A stretch of DNA of 64,000 bases from Ichthyophis bannanicus (GCA_033557465.1 CM066033.1:588410438-588474437), one strand, 5' to 3'; shown: positions 1-10,559, counted from the first letter of the stretch. Made by a program: numbers and translations. Notes: generated by a model from the letters alone, not told the origin.

Positions 1-172
1 GAGAGGGGATATTTTAAGGGCAGCAAACCTTTTTGTTAGAAAGGTAAATAAATGTAAAAGGAAGAGGAGGCCACTGTGGTTCTCAAAAGAAGTAGCTGAA
101 AAGGTGAAGAAAAAGAGGGTGGCCGTCATAAAATGTAAGAGATGACAGAGAAAGGAAGACAAGCATCAATAT

Positions 173-1101
173 TTGGAAAAATTTAGAGAAGCTAGGAAAG
201 TAGTTAGGAATGCAGAGATACAAAAAGAAGAAGAAATAGCCAATGCAATAAAATGGGGGGACAAGATATTTTTCAGATATGTTGGCAAGAGGAGGAAGTG
301 CAAAAGTGGTATTGTCAGACTTAAGGGTGAAGGGGAGGAATATATAAAAGCTGGTGAGGATAAAGTGGAATTGCTTAACTAATATTTATGTTCTGTGTTC
401 ACAAATGAAGGGCCAGGATCAGGACCTCAGAAAACACCCACAAATAGGAACAGAAGTGAATGGAATCTTAAATGATTTTCAAAAGACTGTGTTTGTGAGG
501 AACTAGCTAAAATAAAAGTAGACAGAGCACTGGGACCAGATGGGATACATCTGAAAATATTGAAGGAACTTGGAGATGCTCTAGCAGCTCCACTGACTGA
601 CCTTTTCAATGCATCTTTAGAGTCTGGAGAGGTCCCAGAGGACTGGAGAAAGGCACATGCAGTCCCTTTACACAAAAGTAGAAGTAAGGATGAGATTGAG
701 AACTACAGGCCGGTTAGTCTGACCTCTGTGGTGAGTATATTAATGGAAACCCTGCTAAAACAGAGGATAGTGAAGTTTCTGGAGTCCAGTTGACTGCAGG
801 ATCTGAGGCAGCATGAGTTTACCAGAGGCAGGTTTGTCAGAAAAATATGATTGATTTCGTAACCAGGGAGTTGGACCGAGGGAGAGCCATAGATGTGGTA
901 TACTTAAATTTCAGTAAAGCCTTTGACACCGTTCTGCACAGAGGCACTTATAAGTAAATTGAGCACCCTAGGGATGGACTCTAAAGTGACTGACTGGGTT
1001 AGAAATTGGTTGAGTAGGGGGCGACAAAGTGTACAGGTAACTGGAGCTCACTCGGAGGAGAAGGATGTTATCAGTGGTGTTCCACAGGGATCTGTCCTTG
1101 G
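173..1101 (+). pseudogene. LINE ORF2 remnant, linker and N-terminal reverse transcriptase
   Basis: Broken reading frames encode the region before and at the start of the RT domain. Positions 173-382 give a basic linker seen in CR1/L3 ORF2 proteins (start MEKFREARKVVRNAEIQ). Positions 560-793 give RT motifs around PEDWRKAHAVPLHKSRS and NYRPVSLTS. Positions 923-1101 cover the stretch ending in SGVPQGSVLG. At least three frame changes or stops separate these blocks, so no protein is expected. The endonuclease domain would lie upstream, outside the window. RT is assigned from these family motifs; the CR1/L3 assignment is an inference from the motifs plus the 3' tail. Confidence 0.8.
1094..1101. 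repeat. left 8-bp target-site duplication (gtccttgg)
   Basis: The octamer gtccttgg precedes the CAGGGCCGG terminus and recurs exactly at 3249-3256 after the other terminus. An 8-bp duplication is the signature of hAT-superfamily integration. Confidence 0.95.
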
Positions 1102-1216
1102 CAGGGCCGGATTTACCTATACGCCCATTACGCCGTGGCGTAGGGCCTACAGCTGGCAAGGACCCACAAAAATCGAACAAATTAGCTTTTTTTTAAAATA
1201 AAATTTAAAAAAAAAA

Positions 1217-1503
1217 ACTGCTGGCTGCCGCCGCGGGGCCCCCTCTGCTGCCGCGGCAGCATGGACTGACCCGCGGGGCCACCTCTGCAAGCTAAATCAA
1301 TCGGTCCGTCGGTCCCTCCCTCCCATGCAGGCATTGAGAGGCGCGAGGGAGACACTCTCCCTTCGCGCCTCTCAAAGCCTGCACGGAGGGAGGGAGGGAG
1401 GGACGGACGTACCGATTGATTCAGCTTGCAGAGGGGGCCCCGCGGGTCAGTCCATGCTGCCGCGGCAGCAGAGGGGGCCCCGCGGCGGCAGCCAGCAGTT
1501 GTT
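1217..1503. repeat. long GC-rich palindrome within hAT-like copy 1
   Basis: Two arms of about 140 bases are reverse complements with few mismatches. The left arm begins aactgctggctgccgccgcgg and the right arm ends ccgcggcggcagccagcagtt. They meet near 1355 around gagacactctcccttcgcg. The inner parts (ggtccgtcggtccctccctccc against gggagggagggacggacg) also pair. The DNA or transcript could form a very stable hairpin. The second copy (38380-38555) keeps only one arm. Confidence 0.9.
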
Positions 1504-1529
1504 TTTTTTTAAATTAAATTTTACTTTAG

Positions 1530-2230
1530 GCCGATGGGGGGGGGGTAGGCTTGGTAATGGGCTATTGGGGGGGCTGGGGCTGGGTCTGGGACTGGAAATG
1601 GGCTGGGGGGGTTAAGGCTGGAGGTGGGCTGATGGGGTTAGGACTGGTAATGGGCTGTGGGCTGTTGGGGGGGGGGGTTAGAACTGGTAATGGGCTATGG
1701 GGGGGAGGTTAAGACTGGTAATGGGCTGTGGGCTGATGGGGGCTGTCTGGTAATGGGCTATGGGGGGCTAGGACTGGAAATGGGCTGGGGGGGTTAAGAC
1801 TGGAGGTGGGCTGATGGGGTTAGGACTGGTAATGGGCTGTGGGCTGTTGGGGGGGTTTAGAACTGGTAATGGGCTTTGGGGGGGTTAAGACTGGAAATGG
1901 GCTGTGGGCTGATGGGGGCTGTCTGGTAATGGGCTATGGGGGGGCTAGGACTGGAAATGGGCTGGGGGGGTTAAGACTGGAGGTGGGCTGATGGGGTTAG
2001 GACTGGTAATGGGCTGTGGGCTGTTGGGGGGTTTAGAACTGGTAATGGGCTTGGGGGGGTTAAGACTGGTAATGGGCTGTGGGCTGATGGGGGGCTAGGA
2101 CTGGTATTGGGTTGGGGGGTTGCTAGGACTGGAAATGGGCTGATGGGTGGCTAGGACTGGAAATGGGCTGATGCAGGGACTAGAAGGGAATGGATGCTGG
2201 GTGAGGCTGGAACTAGAAGGGAGCTGATGT
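1530..2230. repeat. G-rich minisatellite in hAT-like copy 1
   Basis: Imperfect tandem repeats are built on ggactggtaatgggctgtgg and relatives, with a higher-order unit of roughly 130-180 bp that contains gggctgatgggg and runs of G. The inverted C-rich counterpart is at about 37800-38360, where unit number and order differ. Frequent G-runs make G-quadruplex formation possible, but this was not computed. Confidence 0.85.
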
Positions 2231-3248
2231 TGGGGGAGGATTAGAATGGGATGGGGCTGGAAGAGTAAAATGGAGAAGGGAAAAATATTTTGTGTGGGAG
2301 GGATAAAAAATCTACAATTGGCCGGGTATTGGGAGAGTAAGTGGGGATTGAGGATGGAGGGGTAAAATTTGAGTGGATGAAATAGGAATGAGGAAAGAGC
2401 AAAAGGAGAAAGATTAGTATGTTAAAGCAGATGTAGAGAGAGAATGGAAAAAAACTAGAAGAGAGAAGAAAGGACAAATGGACAGCAGACGATGGAGAGT
2501 TAGCAGAAGACACGAAGAAACCAGAAGAAAGTGGCTGGAGCAATTGCAGCTGAAAAAAATGCACAAAAGGTAGAAAAATATCTCTTTATTTTGAATTTAT
2601 TAATTGGAATATGTCAGCTCTGGTAAATGTGCATCATTAACGTCTGCGCTTTGTTTAGTACAAGAGCAAATTAATGTATAGTTTTATTTCTACAGTGTTG
2701 TACATTCCAAGTTTGGCTTTTGGGATTCCCAGTTTAATTATTGTCTTCCTGTTTCTAAATTGTGATTACTTGTTTGGTGATGGTCTATGTTCTGCATGTG
2801 TAACTGAGCTGAGGTGTTCTGTTTATATAATTCCTATTTGACATTGCCGCTTGTTCTCTTTCCCCAGTAGGTCATGTATTGTTGTTCTCTGAAATGTATT
2901 GGTTTAATATTTGCAGTGTTGCCTTTTGATTGGTAGAGTATGGTGCTTTGTGAGTCCTGGTAGTGCTGTTAGGATACGGCGGGTTTGCTATGGGTTCTAA
3001 ATGGGCAGTGTTTGTAGTAGTTCCTAATGTGTCTGGCAGTTGGCACTGGATTATAGTAATGTAGAAATCTTTTAGTCTTTCTTTATCCATACACTCATTA
3101 AGAGGCACGTTTACTAAAAGTTAGTATATGGTAACGTTATGCAAATATTTATGCAAATGAGGCCCCTTATGCAAATGAGGCCCCACCCCTGCTGGTGGCC
3201 CACAATTTTTGTTGGCGTAGGGCCTCACTCAGGGTAAATCCGGCCCTG

Positions 3249-3256
3249 GTCCTTGG
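3249..3256. repeat. right 8-bp target-site duplication (gtccttgg)
   Basis: Exact copy of the octamer at 1094-1101, directly after the CCGGCCCTG terminus of the hAT-like element. Confidence 0.95.
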
Positions 3257-4100
3257 TCCAATTCTTTTTAGCATCTTTGTTAGTGATATTGCGGAAGGGC
3301 TGTCAGATAAGGTTTGCCTGTTTGTAGATGATACCAAAATGTTCAATAGAGTAGACGCTCAGGAAGGAGTAGATAATATGAAGAGGGATCTAGTTAAGCT
3401 TGAAGAATGGTCTAGAATTTGGCAGCTGAGATTTAATGCTAAAAAATGCAGGGTCATGCATTTGGGCTGCAAAACTCCAAGGGAGCAGTACAGTGTTGAA
3501 GGCGAAGTACTTCTGTCCATGAAAAGAAGAGCAGGACCTAGGTGTGATGGTTTCTGATGATCTTAAAGTGGCTAAACAGGTAGAAAAGGCCACGGTGCAA
3601 ACCAAAAGGATGCTTGTGTCATAGGGAGAAAAAAAGAGGCAGCAGAAAAAAGGAGGTAATAGTGGTTCTGTATAAGTCTCTGGTGCAACCTCATTCGGAG
3701 TACTGTGTGCAATTCTGGAGACCACCTTTTCAAAAGGATATAAACAGGACAGAGTCTGTGCAGAGGGTGGCTACTAAAATGGTTAGTGGTCTTCATTATA
3801 AAGCATATGAGGACAGACTTAAAGATCTTAATATGTATACATTATAGGAAAGGTGGGGTAGAGGAGATGGAAATGTTGAAATACCTCTGTGGCATAAATG
3901 CACAAGAGGAGAGCCTCTTTCGATTGAAAGCAAGCTCTGCAACAAGGGGACATAGGATGAGGATGAAAGGGGATAGACAAGAGCAATATGCATAAATATT
4001 TTTTTTTTAAAGAGTGGTAGATGCATGGAATAGTCTCCCAATGGAGGTAGTATAGACGAGGACAGTATTTGATTTCAAGAAAGCATGGGACAAACACAAA
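3249..4100 (+). pseudogene. LINE ORF2 remnant, C-terminal reverse transcriptase and thumb
   Basis: This continues the interrupted RT. The catalytic box reads CLFVDDTKMF (near 3316), a variant of the (F/Y)xDD motif. It is followed by WSRIWQLRFNAKKCRVMHLG and then, in a second frame from about 3614, the thumb motif VLYKSLVQPHSEYCVQFWRP typical of CR1/L3 ORF2. Frame changes occur near 3550, 3610 and 3840, so the gene is dead. The last codons lie near 4100, before the 3' untranslated tail. Confidence 0.82.
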
Positions 4101-4312
4101 AGATCTCTAAAGGAAAAAAGGGGACTATCATAGTTGATATGGAAGGGCGGACTAGATAGACTATATGGTCTTTTTCTGTTGTCATGTTTCTATTGTAGTT
4201 CATTGATAGAGTCTTTATATGGATCTTACTGTGAAATCTATTAAAATATTCCAAGCATGATTTTATAACATCATAGACCACTTTAACAATCAGATCCAAG
4301 GATAGATCTGAC

Positions 4313-4673
4313 AGATGGCAAATCCAAAAACAATCAGCGTGAGGGCGATGGCCAAGTCAGTGCTAAAGGAAGAGGCCAGCTCGCTCATAGGTGAGGGCAA
4401 TACAGTCTGCCATCCAAATGAACAGAGTTCGCTTAGTCACAGGGAACCCCAGTCTGCTGGGGTCATAAGACACGAAAAGCTGAGGAGCTTTGCAATAGGC
4501 CTGAGTCGGCTGTAAGTAGGACAGTGCCCATTTGCAAGCTAGTGTGTGAAGTAATAGTTCCTCCCGGCCGGCGTGAGGCCACGAGAAAAAGGTGGAGAGG
4601 ACCACCTCTTGGTTGAGGTGGAAAGGAGATACCACCTTTGGGAGGAATTTGGGATGCGTCCGTGCCCTGGCTC
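4313..4673 (-). pseudogene. DIRS tyrosine recombinase fragment (antisense)
   Basis: On the minus strand this encodes the middle of a DIRS-type tyrosine recombinase, from a RTHPKFLPKV-like start through SPFHLNQEVVLSTFF and DPSRLGFPVTKRTLFIWMADCIA. The same blocks occur in the intact region of DIRS copy A (19420-19700). Both the N-terminal part and the catalytic HxxR and Tyr end are missing. It is an isolated fragment in opposite orientation to the DIRS copies in this window, next to a fragment of a second DIRS type. Confidence 0.8.
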
Positions 4674-5565
4674 AACCTTGACCAAGTCAACACCTGCTTG
4701 TATGTGTTTCCTCAGTGGCCCCTGGTGTAGGGCATATGATTCGGCGTATGGAGTGCCACCTGGGAAAGATTATTCTGCTGGCACCAGATTGGCTGAGGAG
4801 AGCGTGGTTCGGAGATCTGATGCAGCTCCTGTGAGCACCACCTCTTCGTTTGCCTCCATCTTGGGGCCTATTGTGTCAGGGGCCACTTGTCCTAGAGGAC
4901 TCTGATCCCTTCTCACTTGGCTCCTGAAAGGAGATGGTTAGTGCATACTGGCTACTCTCTGGCGGTGGTTTTTCACTCTGCTCAGAACCCGGAGGAGGTC
5001 TATAAAACTGGCATACCTGCAGGTCTAGTTCTTTGAGTACTGGTACGGCGCATAGCAGCTGGCTCCTGAGGCAGCCAAAGTGCCATATCTGTTGGACCTT
5101 TGTGCAGGATGGTCTGGAGTAGGGACTTTCTCTTAGCTCCCTGAAGGTTCATGTGGGATCTTTGGTGCTCTGCACTGTTTTAACTAATGTACTATTCTAA
5201 CTAGATTGTAAGCTCTGATGAGCATGACTCTGACGGGCAGGGACTGTCTCATGTATGCTGACTACCTCTTGTAGGTTAGCTGTACAGCGCTGCGTGCGTG
5301 GCGCTCTAGAAGTGCTAAATAGTAGTAGTAGTAGTAGTAGCCTGTTTCAGAGGTCCATTGACTGGTAGGTCTCTAGCCTTATACCCAGTTGTTTCACTCT
5401 TTCTTCAGGGGGTTTGGTGTCAGTATCCTCCGCTTCGATCTGTTCTTCTTTTCCTGGGATCTGCATCTGGTGCTCAGGGCTCTGATGTCAGAACCCTTTG
5501 AGCTGTTGAAGCATGATGCTATGAGGTATTTGACGCTCAAAACTGTTTTTTTGGTTGCGATTTGT
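4674..5565 (+). pseudogene. second DIRS-type fragment: methyltransferase-like to recombinase region
   Basis: Degenerate frames match the DIRS order after RNase H, but with a sequence different from copies A-C. They show IILLAPDWLRRAWFGDLMQL (compare ILVAPRWPRQPWFPLLLQL in copy B), then after the L2 tail at 5178-5340 a WDLHLVLRALMSEPFELL and LTLKTVFLVAI block matching the recombinase. The catalytic residues are absent. The match is by motif order, and the family assignment is inferred. Confidence 0.6.
5178..5340 (+). mobile_element. L2-type LINE 3' tail
   Basis: A short 3' end inserted in the DIRS fragment. It carries agattgtaagctctgatgag, the gggcagggactgtctc stretch and a (tag)n tail, and closely matches the tail of the L2 at 8780-8930. 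Only the 3' terminus is present, as expected of 5'-truncated LINE insertions. Confidence 0.8.
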
Positions 5566-5797
5566 GGAGTGGGACATGGGCGTGATTGTTTCTGAAGATC
5601 TTAAAGTTGCTAAACAAGTAGAAAAGGCAACGGTGAAAGCCAGAAGGATGCTTGGGTGCATAGAAAGAGGAATGGCCAGCAGGAAAAAGGGAGTGATAGT
5701 GCCTCTGTATAAGTCTTTGGTCAGACCTCATTTGGAATATTGTGTGCAATTCTAGAGACTGCACCTACAAATGGATATAAACAGGATACAGTCTGCT
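5566..5797 (+). pseudogene. CR1/L3 LINE ORF2 thumb fragment
   Basis: The translation contains GVIVSEDLKVAKQVEKATVK and [21 protein letters not shown]. This is the same segment as 3545-3735 of the first LINE, and identity is high enough that they belong to the same family. A stop follows (ttctag). It abuts the DIRS fragment, so the boundary at about 5565 marks an insertion or rearrangement. Confidence 0.75.
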
Positions 5798-6270
5798 TTA
5801 GAAGTGCTAGCCGCTGCTGCTGAATATCGGGCTCATCATATTTTGTGGGACTCCTGCAATAACCATATGTGCTGCAAAGTGATAATGGCGACCCAAATCA
5901 GACTGTCACCATTCCGATGGAAATTTCTTGCACCAGTTTAAGATTTGCTCCTTTTAAAACCTAAACCCTCCAAGTGATTGATACTGTTTGTCATACTACT
6001 TTTAATAACCCAGGCTAGTTCCTAATGGTTGTTGTAGTCCCAGTTTAATTTTATTACAAGGGACTATTATCAAACATAACAGTTGGATTGCTCCTTGCAA
6101 GGGACCGAGGAAGGGGAGAGAGTGAGAAATTGTTAGTGTTTGTTTTTAATTGTTGGTTTTCTATGTTTGATTCATAATGTTTTATGTGAATACCTTTGTG
6201 TAATTACATCTGCCACATATAAAGTGAGCATAAAATAATGTCAGATATTGTTTTCAAAAAGAGTAATAAG
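5798..6270. other. no recognisable feature
   Basis: AT-rich sequence without a convincing ORF, RNA gene or repeat that I can name. It may be decayed TE sequence. Confidence 0.5.
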
Positions 6271-6480
6271 CATGTTTTAAAAAAAATCTGATTGCTGAAT
6301 AAAAATTGCTTCCTCCACAATTTTAGATAGTCGATGTAGGTCAGAAATGGGTTGATAATTTGACAGGTTTTCTATATCAAGTGTTAGCTTTTCACTAATG
6401 GACAGATTAACAATTCTCTTCAAGACCCAGGAAATAAACCCTCTATTATAGAGGCATTCATAGTTTGACGCAGGTTAAGC
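6271..6480 (-). pseudogene. antisense LINE reverse transcriptase fragment
   Basis: The minus strand reads LSNYQPISDLHRLSKIVEE, a diverged form of the NYRPIS motif of L2/CR1-like RTs. It is preceded by a GLFPGS and LLICPLVK block that resembles the upstream K-x-A-x-I-x-P-L-x-K motif. Only about 60 codons are readable and they contain stops. Confidence 0.6.
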
Positions 6481-6911
6481 ACATTACTGTGCTGAGACTG
6501 CTTTATTACTTAGGATGCACAGGGATCAAGAGCACAAAAGGAGAATTTTGACTTCAGTCCCTGTTTTTCCCAAATCATCTAAAGCGGCTTCCCATTTTAA
6601 AGTGATGGCTCTAAATTCAGAGAGACAATCGTCAGATGATGATGGTACTGACTCAGTTTCAAGAGATATGATGCAACACAAGAAAACAAAGATCTAACCT
6701 TTGCTACTTTTTCAGTAAAATGAAACATGAATTGCTAACAACATTTTAAAAAAGGCTGGTATACCTAAATATACATTAAGAGATTTTGTCAACATATCAA
6801 GCACCTAAAACAATTCTTAAATGGAATTTCTAGAAGAAATTATATCCTTGGCCTTGTAGTCCTTAGTGGAATTACTTGCTTCTAAATACAGAGCCTTGCT
6901 GTCTAATAAGG
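6481..6911. other. no recognisable feature
   Basis: A 60-residue open frame at 6515-6697 shows no known motif and is probably chance. Nothing else stands out. Confidence 0.5.
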
Positions 6912-7075
6912 TTCATAAGAACATAAGTTATGTCAGACCAAAGTCCATCAAGCCCAGTATCCTGTTTCCATCAGTGGCCAATCCAGGTCACACGTATTTG
7001 TTAGGTTCCCAAAAACGTACCTAGATTCCACATTGCTTATCCTGGGGTAAGCAGTGGATTTCCCTGGTCCTTTTT
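6912..7075 (-). mobile_element. CR1-type LINE 3' end (antisense)
   Basis: It begins cataagaacataag and continues through gtcagaccaaagtccatcaa and cccagtatcctgtttccatc. This is the antisense 3' end of a CR1 element and is repeated with few changes at 12981-13150, where the coding region follows. Here only the 3' end was inserted. Confidence 0.8.
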
Positions 7076-7270
7076 AATATTGGTTTATGCATTATAGTAG
7101 GAGGTTTTTCTCTGACATACACAACATACTTTAGAGTTTTAAGATGAAAGAACAATTATATGAATATTCAAAAAGTAATTATGAATAAGAAACCAAAATG
7201 TCTAGATTATATAAGTCCACCCTTTGCCAGAGCAAACCCTAAATTTGCTCTGGTTCCAAAAAATGCCTTA
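7076..7270. other. no recognisable feature
   Basis: AT-rich spacer. I see no gene or named repeat. Confidence 0.4.
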
Positions 7271-7274
7271 ACAA

Positions 7275-7440
7275 GGTTTTGTTGTGTCATTAAGTGCCGT
7301 TAAGTCGATGTCGACTTATGGCAACCCTCTGGATAATTGATCTTCCCAGCTCTTCCCAGTATCCTTTGTCTTCAGCTCTTCCCAGTATTGTCCCAGCTCT
7401 TCATTATTGTCTTCAGCTCTTCCCAGTATCCTTTGAGTGC
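7275..7440 (-). mobile_element. RTE-derived 3' tail with short tandem repeats
   Basis: The stretch taagtgccgttaagtcgatg and the following caaccctctggat match the 3' end of the antisense RTE at 22870-22915. After it, the words cttcagctcttcccagtatc and cagctcttcccag recur three to four times. A related word occurs near the 5' end of the RTE at 26371. It is probably an RTE-derived SINE or a truncated copy. Confidence 0.6.
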
Positions 7441-7790
7441 TCTCTGATCTAAATTTTAAATAGAGCCCACCTGTGTCCAGTCACATTAACTAAGCTGATT
7501 TGAATACTCCTGGTTGAAAAATCAAGTTGCTTATGCTGTATGAGTGCTAAACACGAACATGCAAAAAGAAAGTTATTTAAAAGGACAGATTTGGGAAAGG
7601 CTATAAGAAAATTTCAGTGTATTTGAATATCCCTTGGGGGCACTGTCAAATAACCAGTGTATTGATTTAAAAATGCTTGCCATGATATTTCTACCTGTCA
7701 TTATCCAGTCCACCTCATTTTCTGCCATCTGGAGGCAATGTAAGTGTTTCTTTGGTAACCCTATCAATAATTCATGGTAGTAATAATATA
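7441..7790. other. no recognisable feature
   Basis: Non-coding spacer between the RTE tail and the L2 element. No motif could be assigned. Confidence 0.4.
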
Positions 7791-7794
7791 TTAC

Positions 7795-8930
7795 TTATCT
7801 CCTCCCATGGCTTTCAGTACCATCTCTATGCCGATGACTCCCAAATCTACCTCTCAACACCTACTATTTCTCCGGCAGTTCAGTCCAAGATCTCTGCCTG
7901 TCTTTCGGACATTGCTGCCTGGATGTCTCATCGCCAATTGAAACTGAACATGGCCAAGACTGAACTCCTTGTCTTTCCAACCAACTCCTCCCCCCCCCCC
8001 CCACATCCCCCCTCTCAGTCCATGTAGATGGATCTACTATCCTTCCTGTTCCCTCGGCCCGCAATCTAGGGGTTATCTTTGACACCTCTCTCTCCTTCTC
8101 TGCTCATATCCAGCTTGTAGCTAAGACCTGCCGCTTTTTTCTCTACAACATCAGCAAAACCCACCCCTTCCTCTCTGAACACACTACCAAAACGCTTATC
8201 CACTCCCTAATCTCCTCTCGCCTCGATTACTGCAACTACTCCTCGCTGGTCTCCCCGTGAGCCACCTCCTTTCCCTTCAATCTATACAAAATCACGCTGC
8301 TCGACTAATCTTCTGCCAGCCTCGCCGTGCCCACATTACTCCTCAAGTTGCTTCACTGGCTCCCTGTCCAATTCTGCATCCAAATCAGGCTTCTCCTACT
8401 GACCTATAAATGCATTCATTCTTTGGCCCCTCAATACCTCTTATCCTTTATCTCTCCCTACGTCCCCTCTCGACATTTGCGCTCCGCTAACAAATTACTT
8501 CTGTCAATGCCTTTCACCCGCACCGCGAACTCCCGACTGCAATCCTTTCACCTTGCTGCACCATACGCCTGGAACAGCCTACCTGCGTCTGTGCGCCAGG
8601 CATCCTCCCTGGCCCTCTTCAAATCCAGGTTGAAGACCCACCTCTTCACCATTGCATTCAGATCCTAACTCCCATCCTCATCTCTCCCTAACCCCCGTCA
8701 ACGTTTATGACCAAACTATAGACCAAACTGTACCTCACCGTACCTTGCGCAGAACTGACTAATGCTCTGTACTGTTCTACTTAGATTGTAAGCTCCGATG
8801 AGCATGACTCTGACGGGCAGGGACTGTCTCTTATATGTTGACTACCTCTTGCAGGTTAGCTGTGCAGCGCTGCGTGCGTGGCGCTTTATAAGTGCTAAAT
8901 AGTAGTAGTAATAGTGATAGTGACCAGAGC
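7795..8930 (+). mobile_element. L2-type LINE, 5'-truncated
   Basis: It starts inside the RT domain at HLYADDSQIYLS and runs to an L2-like 3' tail (agattgtaagctccgatgag, gggcagggactgtctc) ending in tagtagtaatagtgatag. Features are in the expected order: catalytic YADD, thumb region, C-terminal LHWLPVQFCIQIRLLLLTYK block, then 3' untranslated region (UTR). A CR1/L2 3' tail with a trinucleotide microsatellite is the normal family ending. Confidence 0.9.
7800..8668 (+). pseudogene. L2 ORF2 C-terminal part
   Basis: The first block (about 7815-8025) carries YADDSQIY, the RT catalytic motif, and WMSHRQLKLNMAKTELLVF. A poly-C run at 7990 breaks the frame. The second block (8327-8668) reads WLPVQFCIQIRLLLLTYKCI, APYAWNSLPASVRQASSLAL and FKSRLKTHLF, the standard C-terminus of L2 ORF2. 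The middle part (8030-8320) is readable only in pieces. The protein would be inactive. Confidence 0.85.
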
Positions 8931-9296
8931 ATGATTATTTTGAGAGGATCAACCCATTCAACAAAAAAGGGCATCTGTGGATTGACTAGCAAGTAAGTAA
9001 AACAAGCCAGGCACATAGTCTGTAAGTAAAGCATCTCTACCGCACGATCAGCTCAACATTCTGAGGAGTGTTCTTCCCCATCTTAAATGATTTCACACAG
9101 TGTAATCTATTCACAAAGGGATTAAAACACTATATACAGCATAATATAGAATAAAATATATTGTCAACCTCAAACTGCCTTTTAGAGTGTGTTTTTCTTT
9201 CATAGAAACAACTTAAATATTGGAGATCAACTTTGTAATTGTATGTAGGCACTTTGTCCTTTCCCAGTGTATGAGTTCCCTTGGTACAGGAACTAT
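8931..9296. other. no recognisable feature
   Basis: Unassigned AT-rich DNA between the L2 tail and the foldback element. Confidence 0.4.
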
Positions 9297-9478
9297 GCTA
9301 ATTGCATGGTGATTCAAATTGGAGTAATGCTTATTGATTTATTCAAATGTATTTTAGAGAGAGAGTAGCAAAAACATAATACAGTTGGCGCTGTACTATG
9401 TTTATGTTACTCTGTTTCTAAAATACATTTGAATAAATCAATGTGTTACAACAATTTGAATCACCATGCAATTAGCAG
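9297..9478. mobile_element. foldback MITE-like element
   Basis: Arms of about 57 bp are inverted complements: the left starts gctaattgcatggtgattca and the right ends with its complement tgaatcaccatgcaattagc. The inner arm attgatttattcaaatgtat pairs with atacatttgaataaatcaat. The loop is about 60 bp. There is no coding capacity and I could not see a clear target duplication. The right arm touches the RTE fragment that starts near 9487. Confidence 0.75.
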
Positions 9479-9486
9479 CACAAGCT

Positions 9487-9542
9487 TTGCTGATTTTAAA
9501 CCATTCTGTTTCTCCTTGTTCCATACAAACTATTGCTTTTTG
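9487..9542 (-). mobile_element. RTE fragment F, segment 1
   Basis: Antisense RTE reverse transcriptase sequence. The minus strand reads EQGETEWFKIS, the block before the RQGCILSPYLF motif in the RTE at 23534-23872. It continues at 11680 after the hAT-like insertion and at 28628 after DIRS copy E, so the three segments are one original piece corresponding to about 23768-24285 of the other RTE. Confidence 0.8.
9535..9542. repeat. left target-site duplication of hAT-like element 3 (gctttttg)
   Basis: It pairs with gcttctta at 11680-11687 (6 of 8 match). The uninterrupted RTE at 23816 reads gcttcttg, so both are mutated forms of the same octamer. Confidence 0.7.
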
Positions 9543-10559
9543 CAGGGGCGGCTCAAGGCAATCTGCTGCCTGAAGCAAGGGATGAGATGGTGCCCCCCCC
9601 CCCCCCATAATGTGGGGGAGTGCTTTCTCAAAACTCCAGTCAGGGACTGAACCAAACCAAAAAGCCAATTAGATAATATGGAGAAAATGCAAGATGTTTG
9701 CACACCAAGAAACTAAAAGAATGAGTGAGAACCACAGCACACTTTATAAAACTAAATTATAACTCATTTTTATTTTGTTATAAACTGTGTTATGGTTCTT
9801 GCTTTTTCTTTTTGAACATATATTTTGCATCCACAGAACCCCTTCCCTCAACAGTGGGTGCAGAGCAGAACCTAGGACATTAACCCACAGAACTCAATAT
9901 CTTTAAAAAAAAAAAAAAAAAGAAAGAAGCTGATTCTGGTCCCTTCACTAACAAATATTCTCCAGTACCAGGCATATTGAAAACTAATATAAAACCCTAC
10001 AAAAGTCACCAAAGATCTAGAAGGCCAAAATCTATCATACCATTACCAGCATAAACTTCCAAAACTCATACAAGGTGCCTACCCAGAAAAAAAGCAACAT
10101 TATAAATACTGCAGCAGGCCCTAGAACATCTAACACCTATTTGAAAAGCTGAACAAGGCAAATTACTACAGTACAGATCCCTGCTTAAAAATTTCATGTT
10201 AATAGAACATATGGCCTTAGTCACACGCTCAGAACACAGACTCTCACCAAGTACAGAATAAGTGATCACAACCTAAAGTAAAAATAAAATAGACAAAAAT
10301 TAAACCGAAACCCCAAGAAGCCAGACTTTGCATGCAATGCAAAACCAGGTAAGAGATGCAGTCCCCCATACTTTGTAAACTATAAAATTATTTTTTTCTA
10401 CCTTTGTTGTCTGAACATTTTATTCTCTGGTCAAGCTGGTCCTGATCTGAGGCTTCTGCTTTCCTGTTTTCTCTTAGCACTCTATCTGCCATTTCTTGTC
10501 TCTTCTTTTGTTTTCTTCACTTCCTTCCATCAGCCTATTTCCAGTCCCAGTAACCCTCT

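Larger units (their letters stand above)
1102..3248 (+). mobile_element. non-autonomous hAT-like DNA transposon, copy 1
   Basis: The element is 2147 bp. It starts CAGGGCCGGATTTACCT and ends with the inverted form (taaatccggccctg), and it is flanked by a perfect 8-bp duplication. It encodes no transposase. Its parts are a GC-rich palindrome (1217-1503), a G-rich minisatellite (about 1530-2230) and a non-repetitive AT-rich segment (about 2240-3240). A second copy lies inverted at 36737-38670 and matches closely in the AT-rich part, so both moved fairly recently using an enzyme supplied elsewhere. It sits inside the RT domain of the LINE and is therefore younger than it. Confidence 0.9.
1..4195 (+). 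mobile_element. CR1/L3-type LINE, split by a hAT-like element
   Basis: This is a non-LTR retrotransposon whose 5' part lies before the window. The reverse transcriptase (RT) region runs from the left edge to 1101, is broken by the 1102-3248 insertion, and resumes at 3249 in the same sense. Its 3' end is near 4195, at a short conserved tail (gactagat...tatggtc...catgtttctat) like that of other L3/CR1 elements, including the antisense piece at 46739-47083. The copy is old: several stops and frameshifts break the ORF. Splicing the two halves across the 8-bp duplication joins the RT motif GVPQGSVLG to PILFSIF, which confirms one original element. Confidence 0.85.

Noticed and set aside
1530..2230. 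G-rich repeats as a telomeric or switch-like sequence
   Set aside because: The units are long and irregular, without the TTAGGG motif, and are confined to the hAT-like element.
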